Source of the DNA: Pelagibius sp. | GTDB lineage: Bacteria; Pseudomonadota; Alphaproteobacteria; Kiloniellales; Kiloniellaceae | Direction of reading: 5' to 3' | Assembly (NCBI RefSeq): GCF_028289705.1 | Contig: NZ_JANQOI010000137.1 | Coordinates: forward strand, 32,044-96,043 | Length of the DNA: 64,000 nucleotides | In this document: piece after piece, positions 38,131-49,325 of the stretch | How the letters are laid out: every line of letters starts with the position of its first letter | How positions within the stretch are numbered: position 1 is the first letter of the stretch | Notes under the pieces: generated by a model | Database searches by the model: none | Seen by the model: the letters and a program-made list of their open reading frames with translations, nothing else | What the model was told of the DNA's origin: nothing | Made by a program: the position numbers and the translations under genes

Positions 38131-39447
38131 TCAGACCTCCCGCCGGCTGTCGGCCAGCCAGTGGCCGATGGAGGTCATGAGCGCGGGGCAGAGCCCCTCG
38201 GCGGCGATCTGGTCGATGCTTTCCCCGAGGAAGGCCTCGATCAGCATGGCGCGGGCCTCGGCCTCGGGGATGCCGCGGGCGCGCAGGTAAAACAGCGCGT
38301 CGTGGTCCAGGTCGCCGGCGGTGGCGCCGTGACTGCAGACCACGTCGTCGGCATAGATTTCCAGCTCCGGCTTGGCGTCGATCTCCGCCCGGTCGGAGAG
38401 CAGCAACACCTTGCTCAATTGGTGGCCGTTGGTGTGCTGAGCGTCGCGGTGGACCTTCAGCTTGCCCTGGAAGACGGCGCGCGCCTTGTCGTCGATGACG
38501 CCCTTGAAGACCTCGCGGCAGGTGGTGTTGGGGACCAGATGGTCGACCACGGTGGTGTTGTCGCAGTGCTGCTCGCCGCGCACCAGATAGGCGCCGTTCA
38601 GATGGCAGGTGGCGCCTTCGCCGTTCAGCCGCACCGAGGTCTCGTTGCGCGAGAGGCGCGCGCCGGTGGTCATGACGAAGGAGTCGTAGGTGGCGTCCCT
38701 CCCGATCTCCGCCTCGACGGTTGCTAGGTGGAAGGCGTTCAGGGCATCGGCCTGAAGCTTGTAGTGGCGCAGGATGGCGCCGGCGCCGACGCTGGCCTCG
38801 GTCATGGAATTGCTGAGATAGGCCTGTTCGCCCATGTGGCTGAAGTGTTCGATCAGGGTCGCCTGGCTGCCCTCCTCGAGCACCACCAGATTGCGCGGGT
38901 GGTAGGCGAGGGGGGCATCGCCGGCGCCGCCCAGATGGACCACCTCGACGGGATGGGGCAGCACCGTGCCCCGCGTCAGATGCAGCACGAAGCCGTTCAT
39001 CATCATCGCCGTGTTGAGGGCCAGCATCGGTGGAAGCTGGCTGTCGTCCAGCCTGTCCAGGTGTGTCTGCAGCCAGTCCGGGTCGGCCGCCAGTTGCTCG
39101 CTTAGCGGCAGCAGCTTCGCGCCGGCAGGCAGGTCGCCGAGCTGCGAGAGGTCGCGGCGCAGGTGGCCGTCGACGAAGACCAGCCGGTGGCAGTCCGTGT
39201 GGTCGGGCAGCAGGCTCGGCGCCTGGTCGATGGAAACGCAGGCGCGCGGCACGCCGGTGGCGGCGAAGTCCACCTTCTCGATGGGCCGCAGGCTGGTGTA
39301 CTTCCAGCTTTCAAGGCGTGGCGTGGGCAGGCCGCTCTCGGCAAAGCGCTGCAGGCCACGGTCGCGCAGCTCCGCCAGCCAGGGCAGGTCCTGGCCCGGA
39401 AAGTGGTCGCGCAGGGCGCCGAAGTGGTCGGTGAAGGCGTCTGTCAT
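38131..39447 (-). CDS. sufD: Fe-S assembly scaffold protein SufD
   Basis: A 438-residue SufD. The N-terminal helical part (LESWKYTSLRPIEKVDF) is followed by the beta-helix core and the C-terminal block VCSHGATAGDLDHDALFYLRARGI, which carries the conserved cysteine and histidine. SufD forms the SufBC2D scaffold with the neighbouring genes. It is 38 bp downstream of sufC. Confidence 0.95.
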   Translation of the reverse strand: MTDAFTDHFGALRDHFPGQDLPWLAELRDRGLQRFAESGLPTPRLESWKYTSLRPIEKVDFAATGVPRACVSIDQAPSLLPDHTDCHRLVFVDGHLRRDLSQLGDLPAGAKLLPLSEQLAADPDWLQTHLDRLDDSQLPPMLALNTAMMMNGFVLHLTRGTVLPHPVEVVHLGGAGDAPLAYHPRNLVVLEEGSQATLIEHFSHMGEQAYLSNSMTEASVGAGAILRHYKLQADALNAFHLATVEAEIGRDATYDSFVMTTGARLSRNETSVRLNGEGATCHLNGAYLVRGEQHCDNTTVVDHLVPNTTCREVFKGVIDDKARAVFQGKLKVHRDAQHTNGHQLSKVLLLSDRAEIDAKPELEIYADDVVCSHGATAGDLDHDALFYLRARGIPEAEARAMLIEAFLGESIDQIAAEGLCPALMTSIGHWLADSRREV

Positions 39448-39485
39448 CGTGCGTCTCTGATCTCTATCGCGCCGTCTCTCTTCGC

Positions 39486-40232
<747 letters not shown>

Positions 40233-40237
40233 GGGTC

Positions 40238-40645
40238 TCAAGCGTCCTCTTTCTTCCTTGCCCCGGCGGCGGCTTCGGCCGCTTCGCGGTCAGCCGGGGT
40301 GAATTCGCGAATCACTTCGATCTTGCCAACGATGTTGGCGTTGAATTCCTCCAGGCGCTCGGCCGGGATCCAGTATTCCTCGTGGCTGGCGCCGCCGACG
40401 ATCTTGCGCTCGAAACCGTCCAGGAAGGCCTTGTTGACCTCAAAGCGCGTCACGAAGCCCAGGCCGTCGCCGGTCTTGGTGTTCCAGTCGCGGGCGATCT
40501 GGCAGGCATAGGCCTCGTTGGTGACCGGATAGAAGATCGGCTGCTCGGGCAGGCGCGGCGGAAAGGCGGCGAAGTCCGCCTCGCGGATCAACGCCAGCTC
40601 GTTGGAGCCCGTCGGTCGAAACAGGGTCACGGTGTCGTCGGACAT
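40238..40645 (-). CDS. Small conserved hypothetical protein inserted between sufB and sufC
   Basis: A 135-residue soluble protein that I recognise only loosely. It starts MSDDTVTLFRPTGSNELALI and has FPPRLPEQPIFYPVTNEAYA and IARDWNTKTGDGLGFVTRFEV blocks, then a charged Ala-rich tail. Similar short proteins are sometimes labelled ADP-ribosylation/crystallin J1-like, a name with no functional basis. It has no cysteine cluster. It lies in the suf operon with 14 bp to the end of sufB and a small gap before sufC, so it is surely cotranscribed. A role in Fe-S assembly is inference. Confidence 0.75.
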   Translation of the reverse strand: MSDDTVTLFRPTGSNELALIREADFAAFPPRLPEQPIFYPVTNEAYACQIARDWNTKTGDGLGFVTRFEVNKAFLDGFERKIVGGASHEEYWIPAERLEEFNANIVGKIEVIREFTPADREAAEAAAGARKKEDA

Positions 40646-40659
40646 TTCTGTGGCTCCGA

Positions 40660-42111
<1,452 letters not shown>

Positions 42112-42160
42112 CTAACAACTCTCCTGCAAAATTCGATGCTTGGACGGCATTCTTTGATTC

Positions 42161-42631
42161 TTACTGAAGCTCTCTATCCGGCCGAAGCGGCGCGGGTTCT
42201 GGGGCGGGCGGCATCCCGAAGGCCCCCGAGAAGTTGGACATGTCGGCCAGACTGACGCTGGTCAGGGCGTCGTGGATCGCCGCGTTCACCTTGTTCCAGT
42301 TGCCGCGCATCGGGCAGAGCGATTCGACGTCGCAGGACTCGGCGGCCCCGTCCACGCAGGCGGTCAGGGCGATGGGCCCCTCGAGGGCCTGGATGATCTG
42401 GGCGACGCTGATCTGCTCGGGGCTGCGGCTGAGCGTATAGCCGCCGGCGGCTCCGCGCTGGGCGGTGACCAGGCCGGCCCGGCCCAGGAGGTTGAGCAGC
42501 TTCGAGACCGTGGGCAGCGGCACCGCCGTGTCGTCGGAGATCTGCTGGGCGGAGCGCAGTTCTTCGCCCCGCAGGGACATCTGCGACATGACGACCACGG
42601 CGTAATCTGTCAACCGGTTTAACCGGAACAT
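42161..42631 (-). CDS. Rrf2 family transcriptional regulator of the SUF operon
   Basis: A 156-residue winged-helix regulator. The N-terminal DNA-binding part has AQQISDDTAVPLPTVSKLLNLL. Three cysteines, C92, C100 and C106, match the cluster-binding set of IscR-type regulators (CxxxxxxxCxxxxxC). It probably senses Fe-S status and represses its own operon. The SUF-associated form (RLTDYAVVVMSQM) is usual in alphaproteobacteria. It heads the operon behind an AT-rich promoter. Confidence 0.9.
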   Translation of the reverse strand: MFRLNRLTDYAVVVMSQMSLRGEELRSAQQISDDTAVPLPTVSKLLNLLGRAGLVTAQRGAAGGYTLSRSPEQISVAQIIQALEGPIALTACVDGAAESCDVESLCPMRGNWNKVNAAIHDALTSVSLADMSNFSGAFGMPPAPEPAPLRPDRELQ

Positions 42632-42932
42632 GGTGAAACCCCAAATCTTACTAATCTGGTATGGATTTAAATATAAGATATCGCGGGATAATCAAGTGAA
42701 AACCACTCGCAACAACCAACCTTGTTGGCTACGCCCGCGTCCGCCGGCGGATGGCATCACGCCTCTCCAACTCACACTTTCTTGACCCTGTAACCCCTGG
42801 TCTTTGATTTGCGTCTCATTCGGTATCCTCGCCAGTATGGACGGGCAAGGCCGGTGCAACGGCCCCGGTTGCTTGGGGATATCGCGGCGGACCTGCCCGC
42901 GAGGGGACCTGGAAAAAACGGGAGAGACAAAG
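42632..42932. promoter_or_regulatory. Divergent control region between the suf regulator and cytochrome c genes
   Basis: A 301-bp gap with no gene. On the minus strand a candidate sigma-70 promoter is TTGATT (42690-42695) and TATTTA (42668-42673) with a 16-bp spacer, in an AT-rich patch. A partly symmetric AT-rich stretch at 42643-42662 lies between it and the Rrf2 start, where an autorepressor site would be expected. The plus-strand half, toward the cytochrome gene, shows no clear promoter. Confidence 0.5.
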
Positions 42933-43322
42933 ATGTTGCGGTTGAGCCCTGCCGGCCTGTCGGTTGTCTTGCTTGCCCTTGCCCTGTCGAGCCCAGCCGT
43001 GGCGGCCGGCGACCCGGCCAACGGTCAGAAGCTGTTCAAGAAGTGTGCGGCCTGTCACTCCCTGGAAGAGGGCAAGAAAATGATCGGGCCCAGCTTGTAC
43101 AAGGTCTTTGGCGCCACTCCGGGCCAGGTCGCCAAGTTCCGCTATTCCAAGGGCATGGTCGAATACGGCAAGTCCGGCGCGGTCTGGGATGAGGCGAGCT
43201 TGGATGCCTGGCTGACCAAGCCCAGGGACGTGGTCAAGAGAACCAAGATGGCGTTTCCGGGATTGAAGAATGCGCAAGACCGGGCCGACGTCATCGCCTA
43301 CCTGAAAAGCCTCTCGGAATAG
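42933..43322 (+). CDS. Class I c-type cytochrome (c2/c552-like)
   Basis: A 129-residue periplasmic electron carrier. A signal peptide (LSVVLLALALSSPAVAAG) is followed by GDPANGQKLFKK and the haem site CAACH at residues 38-42. The distal methionine is in KRTKMAFPG near residue 110. ATG 42933 has GGAGA about 9 nt upstream. It and the next cytochrome are tandem paralogues of nearly equal length and share the EEGK..GPSL block. They precede two P460 genes and could carry electrons from them. Confidence 0.92.
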   Translation: MLRLSPAGLSVVLLALALSSPAVAAGDPANGQKLFKKCAACHSLEEGKKMIGPSLYKVFGATPGQVAKFRYSKGMVEYGKSGAVWDEASLDAWLTKPRDVVKRTKMAFPGLKNAQDRADVIAYLKSLSE

Positions 43323-43475
43323 TCCGGACCGCCCCGGCGAGATCTTCGCTGCGACACTTCGGACCTTGTCTTCCCGCTACCTGCCCCTTTAGTCTGCGGC
43401 TTCCTGGGCTAGATTGCTTGGGACAAGGGAGAGGGAAGATCCCGTTTGGGAATAGAACAAGTCCGGAGTGATCAG

Positions 43476-43868
43476 ATGAGACTTAGGAGTTCGCTTGCCG
43501 TCGTCGCCCTGGCCGCGGTGACTCTCGGGGCCACCCCCGCACTGGCCGAAGGTGACCCCGCCAATGGCGAGAAGGTCTACCGCAAGTGCAAGGCCTGCCA
43601 CGCGGTGGAAGAGGGGAAGAACAAAGTCGGGCCCAGCCTGTTTAACATCGTGGACCGCGCGGTCGCTACCGTACCGAAGTACAAGTATTCCAAGGCGATG
43701 ATCGCCTATGGCGAAGGCGGCGCCGTATGGGACCAGGCGACGCTCGATGCCTATCTGGAGGCGCCGAAGAAGGCCGTGAAGGGCACAAAGATGGCGTTCG
43801 CGGGCTTGAGAAAGCCGGGCGACCGCGCCGATGTCATCGCCTATTTGATGCAGTTCAAGGCCGAATAG
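43476..43868 (+). CDS. Class I c-type cytochrome, tandem paralogue
   Basis: A 130-residue periplasmic cytochrome c. The signal peptide (SSLAVVALAAVTLGATPALAE) is followed by GDPANGEKVYRK and CKACH at residues 38-42, the same position as in its neighbour. The methionine ligand is in GTKMAFAGL. ATG 43476 has GGAGT 6 nt upstream. A strong terminator-like hairpin follows, so the cytochrome pair is probably its own transcription unit. Confidence 0.92.
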   Translation: MRLRSSLAVVALAAVTLGATPALAEGDPANGEKVYRKCKACHAVEEGKNKVGPSLFNIVDRAVATVPKYKYSKAMIAYGEGGAVWDQATLDAYLEAPKKAVKGTKMAFAGLRKPGDRADVIAYLMQFKAE

Positions 43869-43897
43869 ACCTCGGTAGAGTCAGTAGAGTGCGAGAG

Positions 43898-43931
43898 GGG
43901 CGGACGGCGATTGCTTGCCGGTCCGCCCTTT
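43898..43931 (+). terminator. Rho-independent terminator after the cytochrome pair
   Basis: GGGCGGACGGC (43898-43908) pairs with GCCGGTCCGCCC (43917-43928), with one bulged base and an 8-nt loop, followed by TTTCATTT. It lies 29 bp after the stop codon of the second cytochrome. Confidence 0.75.
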
Positions 43932-44059
43932 CATTTAAGCAATCGCTCAACCTCTTGTGATGTTGAGTTGATCGGGCCTTCCCTGCGAATGCGCTCAGAA
44001 TGAACCGGTGGGGCGCGGCCTAGACCGCCCCTACGGCTGGACTTCTCAAGGAGGCTGGC

Positions 44060-44791
44060 TTGGTTCGTTCCTTCTCTCCCTTGCCCACCCCTGCGCGAGG
44101 CCGAAGCCAATCGGTCATCGTTTCGCGACACCTTGTGCCAAGAGCGGCCGATCCCTTGTGGCTCTTGGCGGCGATGAGCCTGGGCCTGATCGTTGTGCTG
44201 GCGATGCCGGTGTCCCCGGCACTCGGTCAGTCGGACGACTTCACGGTAGAGCAGCACTTCTCGGTTGAGCGGCCGGCGGACCTCTCCGCGGTCGATGCCA
44301 TGGTCATCTACGACAAGGTGCGCGACCGCATGGTCGCCGGCTACCGTCTGTCCCATGACGCGGCCGCGGAGACTTTCATCGACTGGCGCAAGTTCAATTC
44401 GGCGCCCTACCGATCCGCGACCCACGGGCAGCGCTATGTGAACAACTACGGCAACACCCTGGCGAAGGCTTACGGCGCCTACGAGGAGGCGCCGCCGCTG
44501 CCGGTGGGCGCGATCCTCGCCAAGGATTCCTTCGCGGTGACCCAGCGTGGCGACGTCTTCACCGGCCCGCTTTTCCTGATGGAGAAGATGCCCGCCGGCT
44601 TCCGCCCCGACGCGCACGACTGGCGCTATACCATGATCATGCCTGACGGCAGCCTTTTCGGAACGACCAACGGCGAGGGCAGCGAGCGGGTCGAATTCTG
44701 CATCACCTGTCACGAGGCTGCCGGCGATGAGCAGCAGCAGTTGTTCTTCATTCCGCAGGAGTATCGGGTCGAGTTCCTGACTCTGGACTGA
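44060..44791 (+). CDS. Cytochrome P460 family protein
   Basis: A 243-residue secreted c-type haem protein. A membrane/signal segment at about 33-55 ([19 protein letters not shown]) precedes the P460 domain. Family blocks: [18 protein letters not shown] with K155, GPLFLMEKM and the haem site CITCH at 214-218, near the C-terminus. In characterised P460 proteins a lysine crosslinks to the haem and the enzyme oxidises hydroxylamine or binds NO; K155 is the candidate here. The start is TTG, supported by AAGGAGG 5 nt upstream. It is the first of three P460 paralogues in the window. Confidence 0.88.
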   Translation: MVRSFSPLPTPARGRSQSVIVSRHLVPRAADPLWLLAAMSLGLIVVLAMPVSPALGQSDDFTVEQHFSVERPADLSAVDAMVIYDKVRDRMVAGYRLSHDAAAETFIDWRKFNSAPYRSATHGQRYVNNYGNTLAKAYGAYEEAPPLPVGAILAKDSFAVTQRGDVFTGPLFLMEKMPAGFRPDAHDWRYTMIMPDGSLFGTTNGEGSERVEFCITCHEAAGDEQQQLFFIPQEYRVEFLTLD

Positions 44792-45017
44792 GGCGCTCCC
44801 GTCGTTGGATGGGGCCGCTGTAACGCCGGCGCGGCTGGTGCATCCCAAGGTGCGGAGTGGGCCCTTGCTTCACGAGATCGTGAGTCGCCGTGACTCTACA
44901 GAACTGCCCGCGAGTCCTAGGCTTAGTGCGTTGGCCTGGGGGTATTGGGCGGCGCTCAATGGCCGCTGGGCCATAGGAACAATAAGAGACCAAAAGCATC
45001 TGTCTGGGAGTGATCCG

Positions 45018-46283
45018 ATGAAGTCCAGGAAACGCTTATTGATGTCGACCGCCATGGTCCCCATGGTGGTCTTGGCCGGTGTGGCAGCCGGCGGCATGGT
45101 TGTCTCAGGGCATATGGGCGTTCCCATGGCCCAGGCAGCGTGCAACCCCTGCAACCCCTGTGCAGTGAAGAACCCCTGCAACCCCTGTGCGGCGGCGAGC
45201 GCCTGCAACCCGTGCAATCCCTGCGCAGTGAAGAAACCCTGCAACCCATGCAACCCCTGCGCGGCGGCGAACCCCTGCAACCCCTGTGCCGCTAATCCCT
45301 GCAATCCTTGTGCGGCGGCGAACCCCTGTAACCCGTGCAATCCTTGCAATCCCTGCGCGGCGGGCGGTGGTGGCACGGTGGTGGCCTGCGCGATCCCGCG
45401 CATTCAGGCGGCGGCCCTGGCCAATCCCTGTGCGGCGGCCAATCCCTGCAACCCGTGCAATCCCTGCGCCGCCAAGGCCTGTAACCCGTGCAATCCTTGC
45501 GCGGCGAAGGCCTGCAACCCGTGTAACCCCTGCGCGGCAAAGGCCTGCAATCCCTGTAATCCCTGTGTGGCGGCCAACCCTTGCAATCCTTGCGCAGCCA
45601 ACCCCTGCAACCCCTGCGCCGCGAAGAACCCCTGCAACCCGTGCAATCCCTGCGCGGCGGCCAATCCCTGCAATCCCTGTGCAGCGAACCCCTGCAACCC
45701 CTGCGCGGCGGCGAACCCCTGCAATCCGTGCAACCCGTGCAACCCGTGCAATCCCTGCAATCCTTGCGCGGCCGGGGCGGCTCCGGAGTTGACCGACGCG
45801 GAAGCGCTGGCGGCTTACGACTGCATGTTCGAGACCATGACCGCGGCCTACGCGCGCTCCGACAAGGGCGACGCCTCGGGCTATTCGAACTGGCGGCGTT
45901 ACAGCACCCAGGCCTACGTCTCTGACACCCACGGCGGACGCTACGTCCAGAACTGGGGCAACACGGCGGCCAAGGCCTATGGGCTCTATGAGAGAGCCGG
46001 CACCTTCCCGCGGGGCGCCAAGCTCGCCAAGGACAGCTTCGGCGTCAACGCCAAGGGCGAGGTTTCCGTCGGCCCGCTGTTCCTCATGGAGAAGATGCAG
46101 GCTGGCTTCAATCCGGAGAGCGACGACTGGCGCTACACCCTGGTGATGCCCAACGGATCGATCTTCGGCACCACCGGCGGCGCCGGATCGGAAAACGTCG
46201 CTTTCTGCATCGGCTGTCACCAGTCGGTGACGCCCGAGCAGGACAACGTTCTGCTGCTGCCCGAGGAGTATCGCGTGCGGTAG
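45018..46283 (+). CDS. CNPC-repeat cytochrome P460 fusion protein
   Basis: A 421-residue secreted protein of unusual design. A signal peptide ends at AQA (residue 40). Residues 42-250 are built from Cys-Asn-Pro-Cys units joined by short Ala/Lys linkers (AAANP, AAKA, AVKN), about 50 cysteines in 209 residues, interrupted once by a Gly/Val/Ile segment near 114-135. A P460 domain fills residues 255-421, with [13 protein letters not shown]338 in [15 protein letters not shown] and CIGCH at 397-401. ATG 45018 has GGGAGTG upstream. The repeat could bind metal, form a disulfide network, or tether the haem domain; I know of no characterised equivalent. Confidence 0.85.
   Translation: MKSRKRLLMSTAMVPMVVLAGVAAGGMVVSGHMGVPMAQAACNPCNPCAVKNPCNPCAAASACNPCNPCAVKKPCNPCNPCAAANPCNPCAANPCNPCAAANPCNPCNPCNPCAAGGGGTVVACAIPRIQAAALANPCAAANPCNPCNPCAAKACNPCNPCAAKACNPCNPCAAKACNPCNPCVAANPCNPCAANPCNPCAAKNPCNPCNPCAAANPCNPCAANPCNPCAAANPCNPCNPCNPCNPCNPCAAGAAPELTDAEALAAYDCMFETMTAAYARSDKGDASGYSNWRRYSTQAYVSDTHGGRYVQNWGNTAAKAYGLYERAGTFPRGAKLAKDSFGVNAKGEVSVGPLFLMEKMQAGFNPESDDWRYTLVMPNGSIFGTTGGAGSENVAFCIGCHQSVTPEQDNVLLLPEEYRVR
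45141..45767 (+). repeat. Degenerate coding repeat for Cys-Asn-Pro-Cys units
   Basis: Units of TGC AAY CCN TGY recur throughout, with synonymous changes at the Asn (AAC/AAT), Pro (CCC/CCG/CCT) and Cys (TGC/TGT) codons. The protein pattern is far better kept than the DNA, which argues for selection on the peptide. There are two blocks, about 45141-45355 and 45424-45767, with nearly the same terminal order of units, so an internal duplication is likely. Confidence 0.85.
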
Positions 46284-46313
46284 CGATGGGAGGTGGATAG
46301 ATCGGCCCTCGCG

Positions 46314-46805
46314 ATGTTCCGGTCCTTCCACCGCCTGCTTACGGTAGCGATGATTCTGGCCGCCTCGACCTTCGGGTCGGGGCGGTCGTCTTTTGCCGAC
46401 TTCGCCGACGGCTTGGAGGCCTACGACGCCGGCGATCTGCAGACCGCCTATGAGGAATGGCTTCCCCTGGCGGAGGCCGGGGATCTGCAGGCGCAGGTGG
46501 CCCTGGCCGGCATCCTGGAGACCGGCGGCAGCGGTCTTGCCCGCGATCTGCCCGCGGCCCTGGCCTGGTATCGGCGGGCCGCCGAGCGCGGTGACCCGGT
46601 CGCGCAGATGAACCTGGGCAACCGCTACGCCCGGGGTGCGGGGCTGGGGCGCGACCCCGTCCAAGCGCTGGCTTGGTTCACCCTGGCGGCCGAACAGGGG
46701 CGCCTCTGGGCAGCCGGGCAGCGCGACGCCCTGTCCGAGACCATGACCCCCGGGCAACGGGCTGCGGCTGAGGATCTGGCCGCGCAACTGCGCCGAACCT
46801 ACTAA
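46314..46805 (+). CDS. Secreted Sel1-repeat protein
   Basis: About 163 residues. A signal peptide (FHRLLTVAMILAASTFGSG) precedes Sel1-like repeats: a leading unit DGLEAYDAGDLQTAYEEWLPLAEAGDLQAQ, then AALAWYRRAAERGDPVAQMNLG and QALAWFTLAAEQG. Such repeats mediate protein contacts in the periplasm. A GTG at 46293 is in frame but its GGGAGG is too close, so the start is uncertain. It follows the CNPC-P460 gene by 30 bp and may be cotranscribed; a link to it is inferred. Confidence 0.8.
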   Translation: MFRSFHRLLTVAMILAASTFGSGRSSFADFADGLEAYDAGDLQTAYEEWLPLAEAGDLQAQVALAGILETGGSGLARDLPAALAWYRRAAERGDPVAQMNLGNRYARGAGLGRDPVQALAWFTLAAEQGRLWAAGQRDALSETMTPGQRAAAEDLAAQLRRTY

Positions 46806-46976
46806 CCACCTGGCTCAATCCAGGCCACGGGCGCGCACGACACCCGGTCTCCGGTGAAACCCCGGGCCTGCGCGAGGCATCGGAGAGCCTGAACACGCTC
46901 TGGCTGCGACGACGGTCTGGGGTTTCGGTGCGGTTGGGTCTATAGTCGCCGGAACTGATCAGCCGGGGGGCAGGTT

Positions 46977-49265
46977 GTGGGTCATCGATTACTTGGCGTT
47001 CTTTCGGTTCTTGTCGTTTTCTGCTTGGCGTCATTTGGCGCCCTGGCACAAGAGGCCGAGCCTGCGCAGGCGCCGCCGGAATCCGCTGCCCTGCAGCAGC
47101 TAAAGGCGGCGGATCCGACCCTCTCGGAAGCCGCCATTCGCGATCTCGTGGCGCGCCTGAGCGACGCGGAGGTCCGCAGCCTGCTGCTCGACCGGCTGGA
47201 CGCTGTTGCCGGGCAGGCCGGGCCGTCAGAAGCGGAGGAACTGGACAGCTTCCTGGAGCGGGCGCGCAAGAACGGTGAGGCCGTCGTCGCGGGCTTCATC
47301 CGAATGGCTGCGGCGGTGCCGATGCTGCCGGAGGCGGTTCCCGCAGCGCTGGAGCGCATCCGCGACGGCCGCCCCGCCAGCGTCTATCTATGGATAGCTC
47401 TGGGCTTCGCCGTGATGATGGCGGTCGGTTGGGCGGCGGAGCGCCTCGCCCGCCGCGTCATGGCAAAGCTGTTCCAGGAAATCGTCGAGGCACAGCCGGA
47501 GTCCGTCATCGCCCGGCTGGGCTGCCTGCTGCTTCGCCTGGTCCTGGAGTTCGTCTCTCTGGGCGTTTATGTCGGCGCGGCTCTGGCGGTCTTCTTCCTG
47601 GTGACCCATGGCAACCCGGTGACGAGAACGGTGGTCATGACCTATATGGCCGCCGTCGTCGTGGTGCGCACCTACGGGATCTTCTCGCGCTTTCTCCTGG
47701 CGCCCTACCTGCCGGCCCTCAGGCTCGCCCATATGCGCTGCGAGGACGCGCGCTACCTGCATCGCCAGAACATTGTGATGGCCTCCATCGCCGGCTTCGG
47801 TTTCCTCACCTGCAGCCTGCTCGAGGGCCTGGGTATGCCCTATGACGCGCACCAGGTGCTGACCTTCATGGTCGGCTTCGTTCTCTGCGCCAGCGTGGTC
47901 TACACCATTGCCACGGCCCGCCGGGCCATCGCCGGCGATCTCAATTGGGATCCGGAGAATGCCGGGCGCCTGCGCGCGATGCTTGCGGACATTTGGCCCG
48001 CGGCCACCATCGCCTACACGATCCTGCTCTACCTGGCGATCATCGTCATTGAGTTCACCGGCGGCGAGGCTTCCTACTTCGCCTCCTTCGGCAGCCTGCT
48101 GACGGTCATTTTCCTGCCTCACTTGGACGCCATCCTGGAGCGTTCCGCCCAGCGCCAGGAGCAGGGCGTGGAGGAAGGCTCGCCGGTGGTCAACCAGTTG
48201 AAGATCGTGGTGCTGCGGGCCTCGCGCTTCGTTCTCTGCATCGCTGCCGCGCTGTTTCTGGCGCGGATCTGGGGCGTCGACCTCTTCTCCCTGGCCGAGC
48301 AGGGCTTTGGCGCGCGCATTGCCGAGGCGCTGATAGACATCGGCCTGACCGGCTTGGTCGCCTATGTGCTCTGGGAACTGGCGCGGATCACCATCGACCG
48401 CCGCCTGGCCGAGGAGGGCGGCGGCGAGGGTGAGGAGGGGGCCGGGGTGCCGGAACCCGGCGAGCAGGGCGGCCAGGGCGTATCGCGCGCCCGCACGCTG
48501 TTGCCGCTGCTGCGCGTGGCGATCCAGGTGACCATCGTGGTCATGGCGGTGATGCTGATCCTCAGCGCCCTCGGCGTGAACATCGGGCCGCTGCTGGCCG
48601 GTGCCGGCGTGGTCGGCCTGGCCATCGGCTTCGGCGCCCAGACCCTGGTGCGCGACATCGTCTCCGGCGTTTTCTTCCTGGTGGATGACGCCTTTCGCCT
48701 CGGCGAGTACATCGATGTCGGCGTGGTCAAGGGCACGGTCGAGAAGATCTCCCTGCGCTCCCTGCGGCTGCGCCATCACCGGGGCGCCCTGCACACCGTT
48801 CCTTTCGGTGAAATCCAGCACCTGACCAACTACAGCCGCGACTGGGTGGTGGTGAAGCTGGAGTTCCGCCTGCCCTTCGACACCGACGTCAACAAGGTGC
48901 GCAAGATCTTCAAGCGCATCGGTCAGGATCTCTTGGAGCACGAAGAGATCGGTCCGGATTTCCTGGCCCCCTTCAAGTCGCAGGGCGTGTTCTCCACCGA
49001 CGACAGTGCGCTCTTGATCCGGGGCAAGTTCATGGCCAAGCCCGGCCGCCAGTTCATGATCCGGCGGGAGGTCTATGCCGCTGTGCAGCGGGCCTTCGCC
49101 GCCGAGGGGATCAAGTTCGCCAACCGCCAGGTGACGGTGCAGGTGCCCGGCGCAGAACAGATGACCCCGGAGCAGCGCACGGCGGTGGAGAGCGCCGCCG
49201 CCTCGGCCGTCGCCCAGAGCGAGACCCCGGCGGGAGCGGAAGCGGCGGCGGCCAACAAGCCGTGA
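46977..49265 (+). CDS. Large mechanosensitive ion channel (MscS family, MscM/YbiO-like)
   Basis: A 762-residue inner-membrane channel. A signal peptide (LGVLSVLVVFCLASFGALAQ) leads into a periplasmic region of about 100 residues and roughly ten membrane helices. The MscS core has the pore helix (GAGVVGLAIGFGAQTLVRDI) and the beta domain FFLVDDAFRLGEYIDVG...GTVEKISLRSLRLRHHRGALHTVPFGEI. The C-terminus is Ala/Glu-rich. The start is GTG 46977 with a GGGGGCAGG stretch upstream. It releases solutes on osmotic downshift. A terminator-like hairpin follows. Confidence 0.9.
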   Translation: MGHRLLGVLSVLVVFCLASFGALAQEAEPAQAPPESAALQQLKAADPTLSEAAIRDLVARLSDAEVRSLLLDRLDAVAGQAGPSEAEELDSFLERARKNGEAVVAGFIRMAAAVPMLPEAVPAALERIRDGRPASVYLWIALGFAVMMAVGWAAERLARRVMAKLFQEIVEAQPESVIARLGCLLLRLVLEFVSLGVYVGAALAVFFLVTHGNPVTRTVVMTYMAAVVVVRTYGIFSRFLLAPYLPALRLAHMRCEDARYLHRQNIVMASIAGFGFLTCSLLEGLGMPYDAHQVLTFMVGFVLCASVVYTIATARRAIAGDLNWDPENAGRLRAMLADIWPAATIAYTILLYLAIIVIEFTGGEASYFASFGSLLTVIFLPHLDAILERSAQRQEQGVEEGSPVVNQLKIVVLRASRFVLCIAAALFLARIWGVDLFSLAEQGFGARIAEALIDIGLTGLVAYVLWELARITIDRRLAEEGGGEGEEGAGVPEPGEQGGQGVSRARTLLPLLRVAIQVTIVVMAVMLILSALGVNIGPLLAGAGVVGLAIGFGAQTLVRDIVSGVFFLVDDAFRLGEYIDVGVVKGTVEKISLRSLRLRHHRGALHTVPFGEIQHLTNYSRDWVVVKLEFRLPFDTDVNKVRKIFKRIGQDLLEHEEIGPDFLAPFKSQGVFSTDDSALLIRGKFMAKPGRQFMIRREVYAAVQRAFAAEGIKFANRQVTVQVPGAEQMTPEQRTAVESAAASAVAQSETPAGAEAAAANKP

Positions 49266-49291
49266 TCCATCCCGCAGAGGGGTGACTCCGC

Positions 49292-49325
49292 CCGACCGCC
49301 GCAGGCCGGTCGGCGCCTTTGCGCT
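49292..49325 (+). terminator. Rho-independent terminator after the MscS gene
   Basis: CCGACCG (49292-49298) pairs with CGGTCGG (49307-49313). A T-rich stretch follows (CGCCTTTGCGCTTTTTC). Confidence 0.65.

Noticed and set aside
45141..45767. The repeat array as a CRISPR or non-coding satellite
   Set aside because: Units are 9-30 bp, in frame, without spacers, and vary mainly at third codon positions, so it is a coding repeat.
45105..46787. A minus-strand frame with [11 protein letters not shown] repeats resembling a collagen-like protein
   Set aside because: This is the reverse complement of the CNPC repeat. Repetition is inherited from the real coding strand, which has a signal peptide, ribosome site and P460 domain.
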